The notes under the pieces are model-generated. The model saw only the letters and a list, made by a program, of their open reading frames with translations. It did not search any database and was not told the DNA's origin. A program made the position numbers and the translations under genes. Shown here piece by piece: positions 1 through 8,714 of a DNA stretch of 64,000 nucleotides (its first letter is position 1; the number at the start of each line of letters is the position of its first letter). The DNA comes from Roseovarius atlanticus (GTDB taxonomy: Bacteria > Pseudomonadota > Alphaproteobacteria > Rhodobacterales > Rhodobacteraceae). The DNA lies in NCBI RefSeq assembly GCF_001441615.1, contig NZ_LAXJ01000016.1:62001-126000 (forward strand), in the 5' to 3' direction.

Positions 1-713
1 AACTGGTCAACAACGGCGTACTCGGGGAAATGCCTCAGAATTTCAAGCCTGTCATCGACATGGCCACCAAGAACAGCCGCCGACTGGCCAACCTGATAGA
101 CGATTTGCTTGACCTGCAGAAGATCGAAGCGGGCGAGATCGACTTCCAGATGGAGCCGATCTGCAGCAACGACCTGGCCAGAGAGGCTATCGACTCCATC
201 TCTGGCTATGCGAGCATGCTTGGGATCAGTCTTGAATTGCACGTTTGCAAGGACGAATGCCAGATCATGGGTGACCGGAAAAGGCTGATACAGGTGATGA
301 ACAATCTTCTGTCGAATGCCTTGAAGTTCTCCAAGGACGATGACGCCGTGAAGGTGTTTGTCGAAAACGTTGGAAGCCGCGTTCGTATTTCGGTCGAGGA
401 TAAAGGCGCGGGTATTCCCGACTTCGCGGAGGAGCGCGTTTTCGGGAAGTTCAGCCAACTCGATTCATCCGACGTGCGCCGGGTCGGCGGCACCGGCCTG
501 GGACTTAACATTTCGAAACAAATCGTCGAAAGCCACAACGCAGAGATCGGATATGTCAGCGCGCTTGGTGTCGGCTCTACATTCCATGTCGACTTCGAAC
601 GGCTCGAGGTAATGGACCGTGACGAGGCAAATGTGGAAAACATGTCCGAAATCTATAGTTGCGACGCGGGTGAATCAGCTGACTCGGCTCCAGAAACTCG
701 AAAAGCGAGTTAG
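1..713 (+). CDS. Sensor histidine kinase, C-terminal part (5' end outside window)
   Basis: The reading frame is open from base 3, so the gene starts before the window. The visible part begins in the second helix of the dimerisation domain (NLIDDLLDLQKIEAGEI); the phospho-accepting His lies outside. A full HATPase_c domain follows: N-box NNLLSNALKFS, G1 box EDKGAGIP and G2 box GGTGLGLNISKQIV. The protein ends with a short polar tail and no receiver domain. It should autophosphorylate and pass phosphate to a response regulator. The signal and partner cannot be told because the N-terminus is missing and no regulator gene lies beside it. Confidence 0.85.
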   Translation, partial: LVNNGVLGEMPQNFKPVIDMATKNSRRLANLIDDLLDLQKIEAGEIDFQMEPICSNDLAREAIDSISGYASMLGISLELHVCKDECQIMGDRKRLIQVMNNLLSNALKFSKDDDAVKVFVENVGSRVRISVEDKGAGIPDFAEERVFGKFSQLDSSDVRRVGGTGLGLNISKQIVESHNAEIGYVSALGVGSTFHVDFERLEVMDRDEANVENMSEIYSCDAGESADSAPETRKAS

Positions 714-980
714 AAAACGTTTCCCGATCCATGAGACGCAGGTTCTCAAGTCTCGTAGTGCCTTGATCCGCGGAATTTGAGGCAGTGATGACAAACCGGT
801 CAGACCGTGGATCGGCCAAACCCGGGGGAGCAGAGCGCCTAGAGCGCGTTGACCAGGTCACTTGCTCTAACCCATGCCGCGGCTGAACCATTTGTTGAAC
901 ATCGCCGACTGCGCAGCGCAGCACCGGATTCGGCATCCGTACGAAGGCTAATCCATCACTTTGCTCCCTCTTGGATGCTC

Positions 981-1697
981 TCAGATTGCAGGGAAAGACG
1001 ACACGACGCGCGGGAACAGCGTCTGATAGGCTTCGGCATGCGTGATGCGCGTGCCGGAGTTGAGCCACGCCTGGTTGCCCCGCTGAAGCGCCACGCGCGT
1101 GTGATAATCCCACAGCCATTCCTGAGCGTCCATGCACTCGAACGCCTTGCGTTTCAAGTCAAAGACCGGATCGATGTTGAGATAGAGGTCCGGTTTCCAG
1201 CCTGAGTTCTCCGGCTGGTGCGGTTCATACATCAATATCGGAACCGGTTTCGCCGAAGGAACCTGCGGATTATGCCCCTTCGCCTGCGAGATGATCTGCG
1301 CTTCCTGCGCCACCCGGCTGGTCAGTTCGTGATCGAAATTCCACGGATCGCCCGGCGCGTGGCTCAGGATGAAGGATGGCGCGACCTCGCGGATGGTATC
1401 CGCCAGTTGCAGGATCGTGTCCTCCGTGATCCGCATAGGGTAATCCAAGTGCCCCAGCAACCGAAGGTTCGCGCCCAGCACATCCGCCGCCCGGCGGGTT
1501 TCATCGGTACGTTCCGCATTAACCCGGTCGAGCGTCATGCCCTCCTGGCGCCACAGCTTCGCGCTCTCACCCCGGGCACCGAGCGACAGGCAGACGACAT
1601 GCATGTCCCAGCCTTCCCTGGCGTGAAGCGCGATGGCACCGCCCGAGCGCCAGACGAAATCGGCCGCGTGGGCACTGATGACAAGGCCTGATGGCAT
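981..1697 (-). CDS. galB: GalB-like PIG-L family hydratase (probable 4-oxalomesaconate hydratase)
   Basis: This 238-aa protein has the PIG-L/LmbE metal-site fold, but the usual AHPDD start motif is AHAADF (His10, Asp13), followed by VWRSGGAIALHA and a later NFDHE histidine. That start and the CLSLGARGESAKLW segment match, from memory, the GalB branch, whose characterised member hydrates 4-carboxy-2-hydroxymuconate (4-oxalomesaconate) in gallate and protocatechuate 4,5-cleavage pathways using zinc. N-acetylglucosamine deacetylation is the alternative role for this fold and fits less well. The gene is the last of a minus-strand run with a TTT importer, 3 bp after tctA. No ring-cleavage dioxygenase or aldolase lies nearby, so the imported acid may feed the hydratase directly. 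Confidence 0.72.
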   Translation of the reverse strand: MPSGLVISAHAADFVWRSGGAIALHAREGWDMHVVCLSLGARGESAKLWRQEGMTLDRVNAERTDETRRAADVLGANLRLLGHLDYPMRITEDTILQLADTIREVAPSFILSHAPGDPWNFDHELTSRVAQEAQIISQAKGHNPQVPSAKPVPILMYEPHQPENSGWKPDLYLNIDPVFDLKRKAFECMDAQEWLWDYHTRVALQRGNQAWLNSGTRITHAEAYQTLFPRVVSSFPAI

Positions 1698-1700
1698 GGA

Positions 1701-3203
1701 TTAACTCTCCTTTACGGGGTCAGGATTCTTTCGGGCGCCAAGCGCGACCCAGATCACCAGCAGGACCGACATGACGAGGAACGCGGCGCTGATGGGGCGG
1801 TCGATGAACACCATGAAATCCCCGCGGCTGATCAGCAAGGCACGCCGGAAATTCTCTTCGATCAGGGGTCCCAGGACATATCCCAAGAGCAATGGCGCCG
1901 GCTCGAACCCGAAGGCCACCATGACATAGGCGGCCAGGCCCAGTCCCGCGACAAGGAAGACGTCGAAGCTGATATTCGCCACGCTGTAGACGCCAACGGC
2001 GATGAACAGGCTGATCGCGGGGAACAGATAGGTTGGCGGAATTTTCAGCAGCCGGACCCAGACCCCCATCAGCGGGATGTTCAGGATCAGAAGGATGAAA
2101 TTCCCCACGAGAAAGCTGACAGCCAGCCCCCAGAACAGCTCGGGGCTGTCCGCGATGACTTGCGGGCCGGGCGTGATGCCATGCACCAGAAGCGCACCCA
2201 GGATCAGCGCCATGATCGCATCGCCCGGAATGCCGAGCGTCAGGGTGGGAATGAACGCGGACTGCGCCGCAGCATTGTTGGCCGCCTCGGGCGCGCTGAT
2301 GCCGGGAATGGCCCCGTTGCCGAAGCTATCGGGCTTTTTCGATATGCGCTTCTCGACCGCGTAGGCCATGAACGCCGCCATCGACCCGCCACCGGCGCCC
2401 GGCAGGATTCCCACGGCCGACCCCACCATCGAGCCGCGCAAGATCGGGTTGCGGCTTTCGGCAAGATCGGCGCGACTGGGCATCATACTGCGCAGGGTGA
2501 CCTTGGCATTCAGCGCGTGATCGCGGGCGAGGCCGATGCTCGTCATGACTTCGGTGACGCCGAAAAAGGCCATCGCGATGACGACGATGCTGATTCCATC
2601 GAAAAGCTCGGGCGCTCCGAAGGTGAACCGCATCGCGCCCGAGCTGACATCCGTTCCGACGATGCCCAGCAGCAGGCCGACGGTCACGCTCGCGGCACCG
2701 ATGAACTTCGATCCTTGTATCAGCGTGCCTGCCGCGACAAGGCCAAGCGCCATCATCGAGAAATAGTCGGCGGAATGAAACGACAGGGCGGCGCGCGCCA
2801 GGGGCGGCGACAACATGATCAGCAGCGAGATAGCGATGCAGCTGCCGACGAAGGATGCAATGGTCGTGATGATCAGCGCCGTCCCGGCCCTGCCCTGCCG
2901 CGTCAGCGGATACCCGTCGAGACAGATCACGGCGGACGACGCCGTGCCGGGCATGTTTATCATGATCGACGCGATCGACCCGCCATATTGCGCGCCGTAG
3001 TATATGCCAGCCAGCATCACCAGCCCGGCTGTGACGGGCGCATAGAAGGTCAGGGGCAGCAGCAGCGAAATGGCCGTCAAGTGCCCGATCCCGGGCAGCA
3101 CGCCGACGACCATGCCGACCGTCACACCGATCAGGCAATAAATCAGGTTCTGAAAGGTAAGCGCCGTTTCCAGACCCAGGAGGAGGTTGTCCACGACTCC
3201 CAT
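1701..3203 (-). CDS. tctA: TTT transporter large membrane subunit TctA (system 1)
   Basis: A 500-aa polytopic membrane protein of the TctA family. Family motifs are clear: GVLPGIGHLTAISLLLPLTF near residue 40, GAQYGGSIASIMINMPGTAS, then a second half-repeat with GILPGAGGGSMAAFMAYA and PEAANNAAAQSAFIPTLTLG. It forms the translocation channel that takes substrate from TctC and is driven by an ion gradient. The open frame extends about 500 bases upstream, but that part is antisense-type noise. ATG at 3203 shares its A with the tctB stop (TGATG), so the pair is translationally coupled. The substrate is not shown by sequence. Confidence 0.95.
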   Translation of the reverse strand: MGVVDNLLLGLETALTFQNLIYCLIGVTVGMVVGVLPGIGHLTAISLLLPLTFYAPVTAGLVMLAGIYYGAQYGGSIASIMINMPGTASSAVICLDGYPLTRQGRAGTALIITTIASFVGSCIAISLLIMLSPPLARAALSFHSADYFSMMALGLVAAGTLIQGSKFIGAASVTVGLLLGIVGTDVSSGAMRFTFGAPELFDGISIVVIAMAFFGVTEVMTSIGLARDHALNAKVTLRSMMPSRADLAESRNPILRGSMVGSAVGILPGAGGGSMAAFMAYAVEKRISKKPDSFGNGAIPGISAPEAANNAAAQSAFIPTLTLGIPGDAIMALILGALLVHGITPGPQVIADSPELFWGLAVSFLVGNFILLILNIPLMGVWVRLLKIPPTYLFPAISLFIAVGVYSVANISFDVFLVAGLGLAAYVMVAFGFEPAPLLLGYVLGPLIEENFRRALLISRGDFMVFIDRPISAAFLVMSVLLVIWVALGARKNPDPVKES

Positions 3204-3649
3204 CAGAATTTCCACGCAAAGGCGGGCGCAGGAATGCCCAGCAGAACGATGAAAAGAAAATAGGCGGCCGGGATCAGCACCACGCACAACACCGCCAGCG
3301 CGATCCACTTCGGCGGGCTTTCGGACAGGCCCGAAAGCACGATCAGCAAGGCTGACGCGGGAACGAAGCCCAGCCGCTCGATGGTCAGCGCGAACACGAC
3401 CAGCGACAAGGTCACCATGACCATCGGGCGCGCCCGCATCGGACGCGCGTTCTCGCTGCTCCGAAGCCCGCTGATCGCCGCGCCGATCCCGCACAGGATC
3501 AGGACGATCCCAAGCGCCAGCGGCACCAGCCCGGGTCCCATCCGCGCAGGCGTGCCGATGCGATAGCCCAGGCTGATCCAGCACACCCCGATGCCGATGG
3601 CCAACGCGATTAGTCCGGCGCCGATATCCTTGCGCATTCCGATCTGCAT
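3203..3649 (-). CDS. tctB: TTT transporter small membrane subunit TctB (system 1)
   Basis: A 148-aa protein with four predicted hydrophobic helices and the TctB pattern of a GTPARMGPGLVPLALG loop after the first helix. ATG at 3649 is chosen because GGAGG lies about 7 bases upstream; a longer frame to 3685 reads through a stem-loop and is less likely. It pairs with TctA in the membrane. The gene sits between tctC and tctA, overlapping tctA by one base. Confidence 0.92.
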   Translation of the reverse strand: MQIGMRKDIGAGLIALAIGIGVCWISLGYRIGTPARMGPGLVPLALGIVLILCGIGAAISGLRSSENARPMRARPMVMVTLSLVVFALTIERLGFVPASALLIVLSGLSESPPKWIALAVLCVVLIPAAYFLFIVLLGIPAPAFAWKF

Positions 3650-3665
3650 GATGGTCCTCCCGTCG

Positions 3666-3700
3666 CGCCACGGGCGGTGGCACATGCACCGCCCGTGGCG
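3666..3700 (-). other. Intercistronic stem-loop between tctC and tctB (system 1)
   Basis: A perfect 14-bp inverted repeat (CGCCACGGGCGGTG and its complement) with a 7-base loop fills most of the 58-base gap between tctC and tctB. There is no T-tract after it in the transcribed direction, so it is unlikely to be a full terminator. Such hairpins after binding-protein genes are known in other transporters to protect the upstream message or to lower expression downstream. That role here is inferred. Confidence 0.7.
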
Positions 3701-3707
3701 TCATGCG

Positions 3708-4670
3708 TTACTGAGCGGTGATGCCCGCAGTCTCGATGATCGTTTTGAACTGACCGCGCAGGCGGTCGAGCATCGCATCGAACTCATCGCGCGACGACGG
3801 GTAAGGTGCCGCGCCCGCATCGGTCAGGGTCTTGGCCACCTCGGGCTCGGCCAGGATTTCGGCGATTGTCGCGTTGAGCTTGTCCAGCACCGCATCCGGC
3901 GTTCCGGCCGGGGCCATCAGGCCGGTCCACTGGCTGGTGTCGACATTTGGCACGCCGCCTTCCTGCATCGTCGGCGTTTCCGGGCTAGGGTCGATCCGCT
4001 TGGCCGAGGTTGTGGCCAGAACGATCACGTCACCGCTGTCGATGAACGGCTTGGTCGACGAGTACGAAACCACGCTGACGTCCACCTCGCCGCTGGCCAC
4101 GGCCGTCGCGGCAGGGCGACCGCCCTTGTAGGGAATGTGCTGGATCTGGATATCCCCTTCCAGCGACATCCACTCCGGCGCCAGGTGGTTCAACGTACCG
4201 ATACCGGCCGACGAGTAGGTGATCGACCCCGGCTCGGCCCGCGCGGCCTCCAGGAATTCCTCGAACGTCTTGAAGCTGGCATTCTTGTTCGCGACAAGGA
4301 TCAACGGCGTGTCCGTGATCGTCGAGACGGTGGTGAAGTCGGCCTCGGCGTCATAGGGTGTTTCCTCGAACAGGGACGGGTTGATCGTCAGCGTTCCGGC
4401 CTCGCCCATGAACAGGGTGTATCCATCCGGCTCCGCCTGCGCCGCGGCGCTCGCCGCGATGAAGCCCGAACCCCCGGCGCGGTTCTCGACGATAACCTCC
4501 TGGCCCAGGCGCCGCGAAAGCCCCTCGCCGATCGTGCGCGACGCCAGGTCGACCACGCCGCCCGGGGCAAAGGGCACGAGAATGGTGATGGCGCGGTTCG
4601 GATAATCTTCCTGCGCCGCCGCGCCGGTCGCAATCATCGCCGCAAACGCGGCTCCCAGCAGTTTCTTCAT
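3708..4670 (-). CDS. tctC: TTT periplasmic solute-binding protein TctC (system 1)
   Basis: A 320-aa protein with a signal peptide (MKKLLGAAFAAMIATGAAAQ), then the Bug/TctC fold: YPNRAITILVPFAPGGVVDL at the mature N-terminus, ENRAGGSG, and the GTPDAVLDKLNATI segment near the C-terminus. GGGAGGAG lies upstream of the ATG. It captures the substrate in the periplasm for TctAB. It is the first gene of the minus-strand operon tctC-tctB-tctA-galB. Bug-type proteins bind carboxylates, amides or nicotinate-like compounds, and the ligand here is unknown. Confidence 0.95.
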   Translation of the reverse strand: MKKLLGAAFAAMIATGAAAQEDYPNRAITILVPFAPGGVVDLASRTIGEGLSRRLGQEVIVENRAGGSGFIAASAAAQAEPDGYTLFMGEAGTLTINPSLFEETPYDAEADFTTVSTITDTPLILVANKNASFKTFEEFLEAARAEPGSITYSSAGIGTLNHLAPEWMSLEGDIQIQHIPYKGGRPAATAVASGEVDVSVVSYSSTKPFIDSGDVIVLATTSAKRIDPSPETPTMQEGGVPNVDTSQWTGLMAPAGTPDAVLDKLNATIAEILAEPEVAKTLTDAGAAPYPSSRDEFDAMLDRLRGQFKTIIETAGITAQ

Positions 4671-4782
4671 GGTGTTTCACTCCTCCCATTGTGCGGCCCC
4701 TTCGAGCCGCCTGACTGATCGGCTCGAAAGACCGATCGTTTTCAGCGTCCCGCCCGGCATCGCTACTAGCCCGGCAGGAAAC

Positions 4783-5481
4783 TCAGAAATCTCCGAACAA
4801 CCGGACGGATACCGCCTTGAGATGCGCGCGCATCAGCGCCTGGGCGGCGTCCGGGTCGTGATTGGCGATGGCCTCGGCAATGCGCCTGTGCTCGCCGAAG
4901 CTGCCATGATCGCGCGACGGCTTCGGCGTCTGCCGCTGCACCGCGCCCCACGTAACCGAGCGACGGATCGAATTGAGCCTGTCGAAGATGGCAACCAGCG
5001 GTATGTTGTCGGTGGCCTCCGAAATCGCACGGTGAAAATCGTCGTCTGCGGCCTCGTAGGCGTCCCAGTCGTCCGCCGCGTGTGTGGCGCGCTCCGCCGA
5101 TGCGATCCGGTCCAAAGCCTCGGCCGAGGCATTCATCGCCGCCTCCCGCGCGATGGACGGCTCGATCGCCAGCCGTGCGGCCATCATCTTGACCGGCGTG
5201 GTGCGCCGCGACAGGGCCAGAGTGGTGTCCGCCTGCTCTTCCGCGCTGTCGGGGTCGGACATGAAGGTGCCCTTGCCGACATGCCGCCAGATCTTTCCCT
5301 CGTCTTCCAGGTCCTGAAGCGCGTTGCGCAGCGCCGCACGGTTCAGGCCCAGCTCGTGCAAAAGCGCCCGCTCGGACGGAAGACGGTCGCCCGGACCGAA
5401 ATTGCGCTCCTCGATGAAGGCGCGCAGCCGGGTTGCCGCCGCCTCGTTGTCAGCCGTCCGGATTTGAGTAGTCTCGTCCAC
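4783..5481 (-). CDS. GntR family regulator with FCD ligand domain
   Basis: The N-terminal winged helix-turn-helix carries LPSERALLHELGLNRAALRN, and an all-helical FadR-type C-terminal domain (FCD) follows, about 233 aa in total. The FCD acidic and histidine metal/ligand residues are suggested by DDDFHRAISEATDN and FGEHRRIAEAI. There is no ATG start. GTG at 5481 has GGGGTGG upstream and is preferred; GTG 5487 and TTG 5496 are possible. The gene reads in the same direction as tctC1 but lies upstream of it, and it diverges from the FAH gene at 5658. It probably represses both units and responds to the substrate or a breakdown product. Confidence 0.88.
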   Translation of the reverse strand: MDETTQIRTADNEAAATRLRAFIEERNFGPGDRLPSERALLHELGLNRAALRNALQDLEDEGKIWRHVGKGTFMSDPDSAEEQADTTLALSRRTTPVKMMAARLAIEPSIAREAAMNASAEALDRIASAERATHAADDWDAYEAADDDFHRAISEATDNIPLVAIFDRLNSIRRSVTWGAVQRQTPKPSRDHGSFGEHRRIAEAIANHDPDAAQALMRAHLKAVSVRLFGDF

Positions 5482-5490
5482 GCCCACCCC

Positions 5491-5606
5491 GATCAATTTT
5501 CAATCTATCCGATCAATACTTCAATTGGTCGACATGGTTGCCACCCTGGATTCGAAAAATCAACTGTTTTATAAATTTATTCCGCAGATCATTTTTAAAT
5601 TGATCT
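5491..5606. promoter_or_regulatory. Candidate GntR operator and promoter region with GATCAAT repeats
   Basis: The AT-rich spacer between the GntR gene and the FAH gene has two near-identical direct repeats, GATCAATTTTCAAT at 5491 and GATCAATACTTCAAT at 5511, about two helical turns apart. The reverse-complement motif ATTGATC is at 5599, inside the inverted repeat AGATCA/TGATCT (5586-5606, 9-base spacer). GTCGAC at 5528-5533 is a further short palindrome. A regulator-binding role is inferred from position and symmetry. Confidence 0.45.
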
Positions 5607-5657
5607 TCTCAGAAGTTATTTCTATGGGTTTATGTCAAATTAATCTGAAAGGTTGCC

Positions 5658-6341
5658 ATGGCTGATTTTGCTATCTCCCCGCCCGAAGTTATCAGTGTTC
5701 CCACCGCCTCCGGCGCGCGATTCCCCGTGCGTCGCGTCTATTGCATCGGCCGCAATTATGCCGCCCACGCAATAGAGATGGGCCATGACCCGGACCGCGA
5801 ACCGCCGTTCTTTTTCCAGAAGAACCCGGACAACCTCGACGCGTCGGGCGAGTTTCCCTACCCGCCCCACAGCTCCGACGTTCACTACGAGGTCGAGCTT
5901 GCGGTCGCGCTCAAATCCGGCGGCGCGAACATTTCGGTTGCGGATGCGATGTCGCATGTGTGGGGCTACGCGATCAGCCTCGACATGACGCGCCGCGACC
6001 TGCAGGGCGAAATGAAGAAAATGGGTCGCCCGTGGGAGATCGGCAAAGCGTTCGAGCGTTCCGCGCCTATTTCTCCGCTGGTCCCGATCGAGCAAAGCGG
6101 TCCGCTCGACGAAGGCCGGATTGAATTGCACGTCAACGGCGAGCCCAAGCAGGACGGCGACCTGAACCAGATGATCTGGAAGGTCCCCGAAATGATCAGC
6201 TACCTGTCGGAATACTTCGAACTCGCCGCCGGCGACGTCATCCTTTCAGGAACGCCATCGGGCGTCGGTTCGATTGTGAAAGGAGACATTATGCTGGCAA
6301 AGATCGACGGCCTCAATGACTTCGAAGTCAAGGTGGTCTGA
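5658..6341 (+). CDS. FAH family hydrolase, fumarylpyruvate hydrolase-like
   Basis: A 227-aa single-domain fumarylacetoacetate hydrolase family protein. The family core is visible: VYCIGRNYAAHA near residue 27, FFFQKNPDNL, HYEVELAVALKSGG with the metal-binding glutamates, and GDVILSGTPSGVG near the C-terminus. Length and motifs fit the short FAHD1/fumarylpyruvate hydrolase (NagK) group, which cleaves acylpyruvates to pyruvate and an acid; oxaloacetate decarboxylation is the other role in this group. AAAGG lies 7 bases before the ATG. It diverges from the GntR-tctC unit, so it probably acts on the same imported compound. A weak stem-loop (AAGCGT/ACGCTT, 6365-6380) follows the gene. Confidence 0.87.
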   Translation: MADFAISPPEVISVPTASGARFPVRRVYCIGRNYAAHAIEMGHDPDREPPFFFQKNPDNLDASGEFPYPPHSSDVHYEVELAVALKSGGANISVADAMSHVWGYAISLDMTRRDLQGEMKKMGRPWEIGKAFERSAPISPLVPIEQSGPLDEGRIELHVNGEPKQDGDLNQMIWKVPEMISYLSEYFELAAGDVILSGTPSGVGSIVKGDIMLAKIDGLNDFEVKVV

Positions 6342-6528
6342 ACCCAGCCTTTCCGCCCCAACTGAAGCGTCGAAACGCTTTGGGTCGGGCTTTGCACATT
6401 GATATGCCGGGATCTGCACGATCCCGGCTTATCTGCAAATTGGGACAGGTTAAGTCTATTCGCCCCGAACTAAGCGCGCTCGGGCATTACGTCGCGCGTT
6501 CCATTTCCTTACGGGCAACAAGACTGCT

Positions 6529-7134
6529 TTACACCGGATCGTCCGGGCGGGCCAAGTTCCATGCTGTCGCTATGCTGGTGTAGTCTCGGTATCCCATCCG
6601 GGCAATTGGTTGGGCTGCAGTCGTCGCGAACAAGCCATCTTTGATAAATTCATCCTTGATATGCGTCTGCACGACTTCGCCAATTATCATGAACTTTTCG
6701 AGCAGAGCGCCCTGCCTATCCTTGAGTTGAAACGCATCGACCGTGACGCATTCCAGTGCAGCGGGACTGGCCGCAACAAACGGCGCCTGGATCTCGACGG
6801 ACCGGCCTTGCTCAAGCCCTGCCAGTTCGAACTCGTCGATACCGTCAGGAACATTTTCGGATGAAATGTTCATCGCATCGGTCAATTCGGCTGTAACGAG
6901 AGAAAAAGTGAATTCCCCTGCGTCGCGCGCATTGATGTAAGAATTCTTCGCGCCCTCGCTGGCGAACATCACCATGTCCGGGCCGGAACCGACGCCGTTG
7001 AAAAAAGAGTATGGCGCAAGGTTCGCCACACCCTCCGCGTTCAAGGTTCCGATCCATCCGATCGGTCTGGGCGCGATGATTGCCTTGAAAGGATTGAACG
7101 GTAGTTCTTCAGGCCGGCTGCGTCCATAATGCAT
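6529..7134 (-). CDS. Flavin reductase-like FMN-binding domain protein
   Basis: A 201-aa protein with the flavin reductase-like split-barrel signature: LPFNPFKAIIAPRPIGWIGT at the N-terminus, then NLAPYSFFNGVGSGPDMVMF, which bind FMN. Such proteins reduce FMN for a partner monooxygenase or act alone as flavoprotein reductases. ATG at 7134 is chosen because GGAG lies 9 bases upstream and homologues start at the same Tyr-rich segment; the frame stays open far upstream but that is noise. It is the last gene of the second tctC-tctB-tctA run, 47 bases after tctA. No oxygenase component is adjacent. Confidence 0.85.
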   Translation of the reverse strand: MHYGRSRPEELPFNPFKAIIAPRPIGWIGTLNAEGVANLAPYSFFNGVGSGPDMVMFASEGAKNSYINARDAGEFTFSLVTAELTDAMNISSENVPDGIDEFELAGLEQGRSVEIQAPFVAASPAALECVTVDAFQLKDRQGALLEKFMIIGEVVQTHIKDEFIKDGLFATTAAQPIARMGYRDYTSIATAWNLARPDDPV

Positions 7135-7181
7135 TGCAAATTTCTCCATCCATGCGAGGCAAGTCGCTTTCGGCACCAGTC

Positions 7182-8711
7182 TTACGATAGAGGCGGGCCG
7201 TCCTGGCTCTGTCTTCCACGCAGAATTCGGACCACCGGTTTTCTCAGCGGCAACAGCACCAGCAACAGGGCCAGCCCCAGCATCACCGCGCTTGCCGGAC
7301 GCTCCAGAAACACGGAAGGGTCGCCGCGCGCGATGACCAGCGATCGACGCAAGTTCTCTTCCATCATCGGACCCAGAATGAACCCCAGCAGCACCGGCGC
7401 GGGATGGAATCCCCGCCGCATCAATAAATAGCCCAGCACGCCGAAGATCAGCGTCACGAACACGTCGAAAACGTTGTTGGCCACACTGTAGGAGCCGAGG
7501 CAGATGAAAAAGATCACCACCGGATGCAGGATCCGCCCCGGCACGGTAATGATCTTTACCAGGAAACCGATCAGCGGCAGGTTCAGGAACAGCAAGATAA
7601 GGTTGCCCAGCCAGAAACTGACCAGAAGGCCCCAGAACATCGCCGGCTCGTTCGAGATGAATTGCGGCCCGGGCACCACCCCGTGCATGATCATCGCGCC
7701 CAGAAGGATCGCCATGACCACATCGCCCGGTATCCCCAGGCTGAGGGTCGGAATGAACGCAGCCTGCACCGCTGCGTTGTTGGCCGCCTCGGGGGCCGCC
7801 ACGCCCTCGGGGGCGCCCCGTCCGAACCGGGCGGGATCGCGCGCGACCTTCTTCTCGGTGGCATAGGCCATGAACGCCGCAACGGTCGGACCCGCGCCGG
7901 GCAGTGCCCCGATCATCGAGCCAACGGCCGTGCCGCGCAGGGTGGGCAGCCATAGCAGCGACAGATCCTTGCGGCTTGGCAGCATCGATGCCAGCGACAA
8001 GTCGGCCACCATGCTCTTCGGTGCATCCTGCGACGGGCCCGCCATCTTGCGCACGATCTCCGCGACCCCGAACATGCCCATCGCGACGGATATCAAGCTG
8101 ATCCCGTCCGTAAGCTCCAGGAACCCGAACGTATAGCGCATCGCGCCGGAATTTATGTCCATCCCGACGATCCCCAGGATAAGGCCGAAGACCACCATGA
8201 TCAGCGATTTCAGTGGCGAGCCGCCCCCGATCGTGCAGGCCGCCACCAGCCCCAGCACCATGACGGCGAAATATTCCGTTGAATTGAACCGCAGCGCAAT
8301 TTCGGCAATCGCAGGGGCAAATGCCATGACCACCAGGATCGAAATCGAGCTTCCGCAGAACGACGCCACCGCATTGATGAACAGCGCGAAACCCGCGCGG
8401 CCCGACTGCGCCAAGGGATACCCGTCCAGCGCCGTCACCGCCGTCGAAGCCGTGCCCGGCAGGTTCAGCAGAATGGACGAAATCGAGCCGCCATACTGCG
8501 CCCCATAGAATATTCCCGCCAGCATGATCAGCGCCACGGTCGGGTCCAGCCCGAAGGTCAGCGGCAGCGCGACCGAGATTGTGACCATCGGCCCAATGCC
8601 CGGCAGCGCCCCCACGAATGTTCCGATGCAACAGCCAAGAAAGCAGTAAAACAGCGCCTCTGCGGTAAAGGCCGTCTCGAAGCCCAGCGCGATATTCGAC
8701 AGCAGCTCCAT
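7182..8711 (-). CDS. tctA: TTT transporter large membrane subunit TctA (system 2)
   Basis: A 509-aa TctA protein with both half-repeat signatures: GALPGIGPMVTISVALPLTF near residue 40 with GAQYGGSISSILLNLPGTAS, and GALPGAGPTVAAFMAYATEK with PEAANNAAVQAAFIPTLSLG. It differs clearly from the system 1 protein, so it is not a recent duplication. It follows tctB by 3 bases. It forms the channel of a secondary transporter that depends on the binding protein at 9267. The tail is basic (LPLRKPVVRILRGRQ) and probably cytoplasmic. Confidence 0.95.
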   Translation of the reverse strand: MELLSNIALGFETAFTAEALFYCFLGCCIGTFVGALPGIGPMVTISVALPLTFGLDPTVALIMLAGIFYGAQYGGSISSILLNLPGTASTAVTALDGYPLAQSGRAGFALFINAVASFCGSSISILVVMAFAPAIAEIALRFNSTEYFAVMVLGLVAACTIGGGSPLKSLIMVVFGLILGIVGMDINSGAMRYTFGFLELTDGISLISVAMGMFGVAEIVRKMAGPSQDAPKSMVADLSLASMLPSRKDLSLLWLPTLRGTAVGSMIGALPGAGPTVAAFMAYATEKKVARDPARFGRGAPEGVAAPEAANNAAVQAAFIPTLSLGIPGDVVMAILLGAMIMHGVVPGPQFISNEPAMFWGLLVSFWLGNLILLFLNLPLIGFLVKIITVPGRILHPVVIFFICLGSYSVANNVFDVFVTLIFGVLGYLLMRRGFHPAPVLLGFILGPMMEENLRRSLVIARGDPSVFLERPASAVMLGLALLLVLLPLRKPVVRILRGRQSQDGPPLS

Positions 8712-8714
8712 GGC

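Noticed and set aside
714..980. Possible gene or insertion-sequence remnant between the first kinase and galB
   Set aside because: The frames there show no known domain. A segment near 848-861 (CGTTGACCAGGTCA) resembles the complement of 13924-13937, but the match is too short to call a repeat element.
3204..3704. N-terminal extension of the tctA1 frame by 167 codons
   Set aside because: It overlaps tctB in another frame and is Arg/Asp-rich noise; the family start is at 3203 with TGATG coupling.
7150..8631. Long upstream extension of the flavin-reductase frame
   Set aside because: It lies inside tctA2 in another frame; the enzyme starts at 7134 after a GGAG site.
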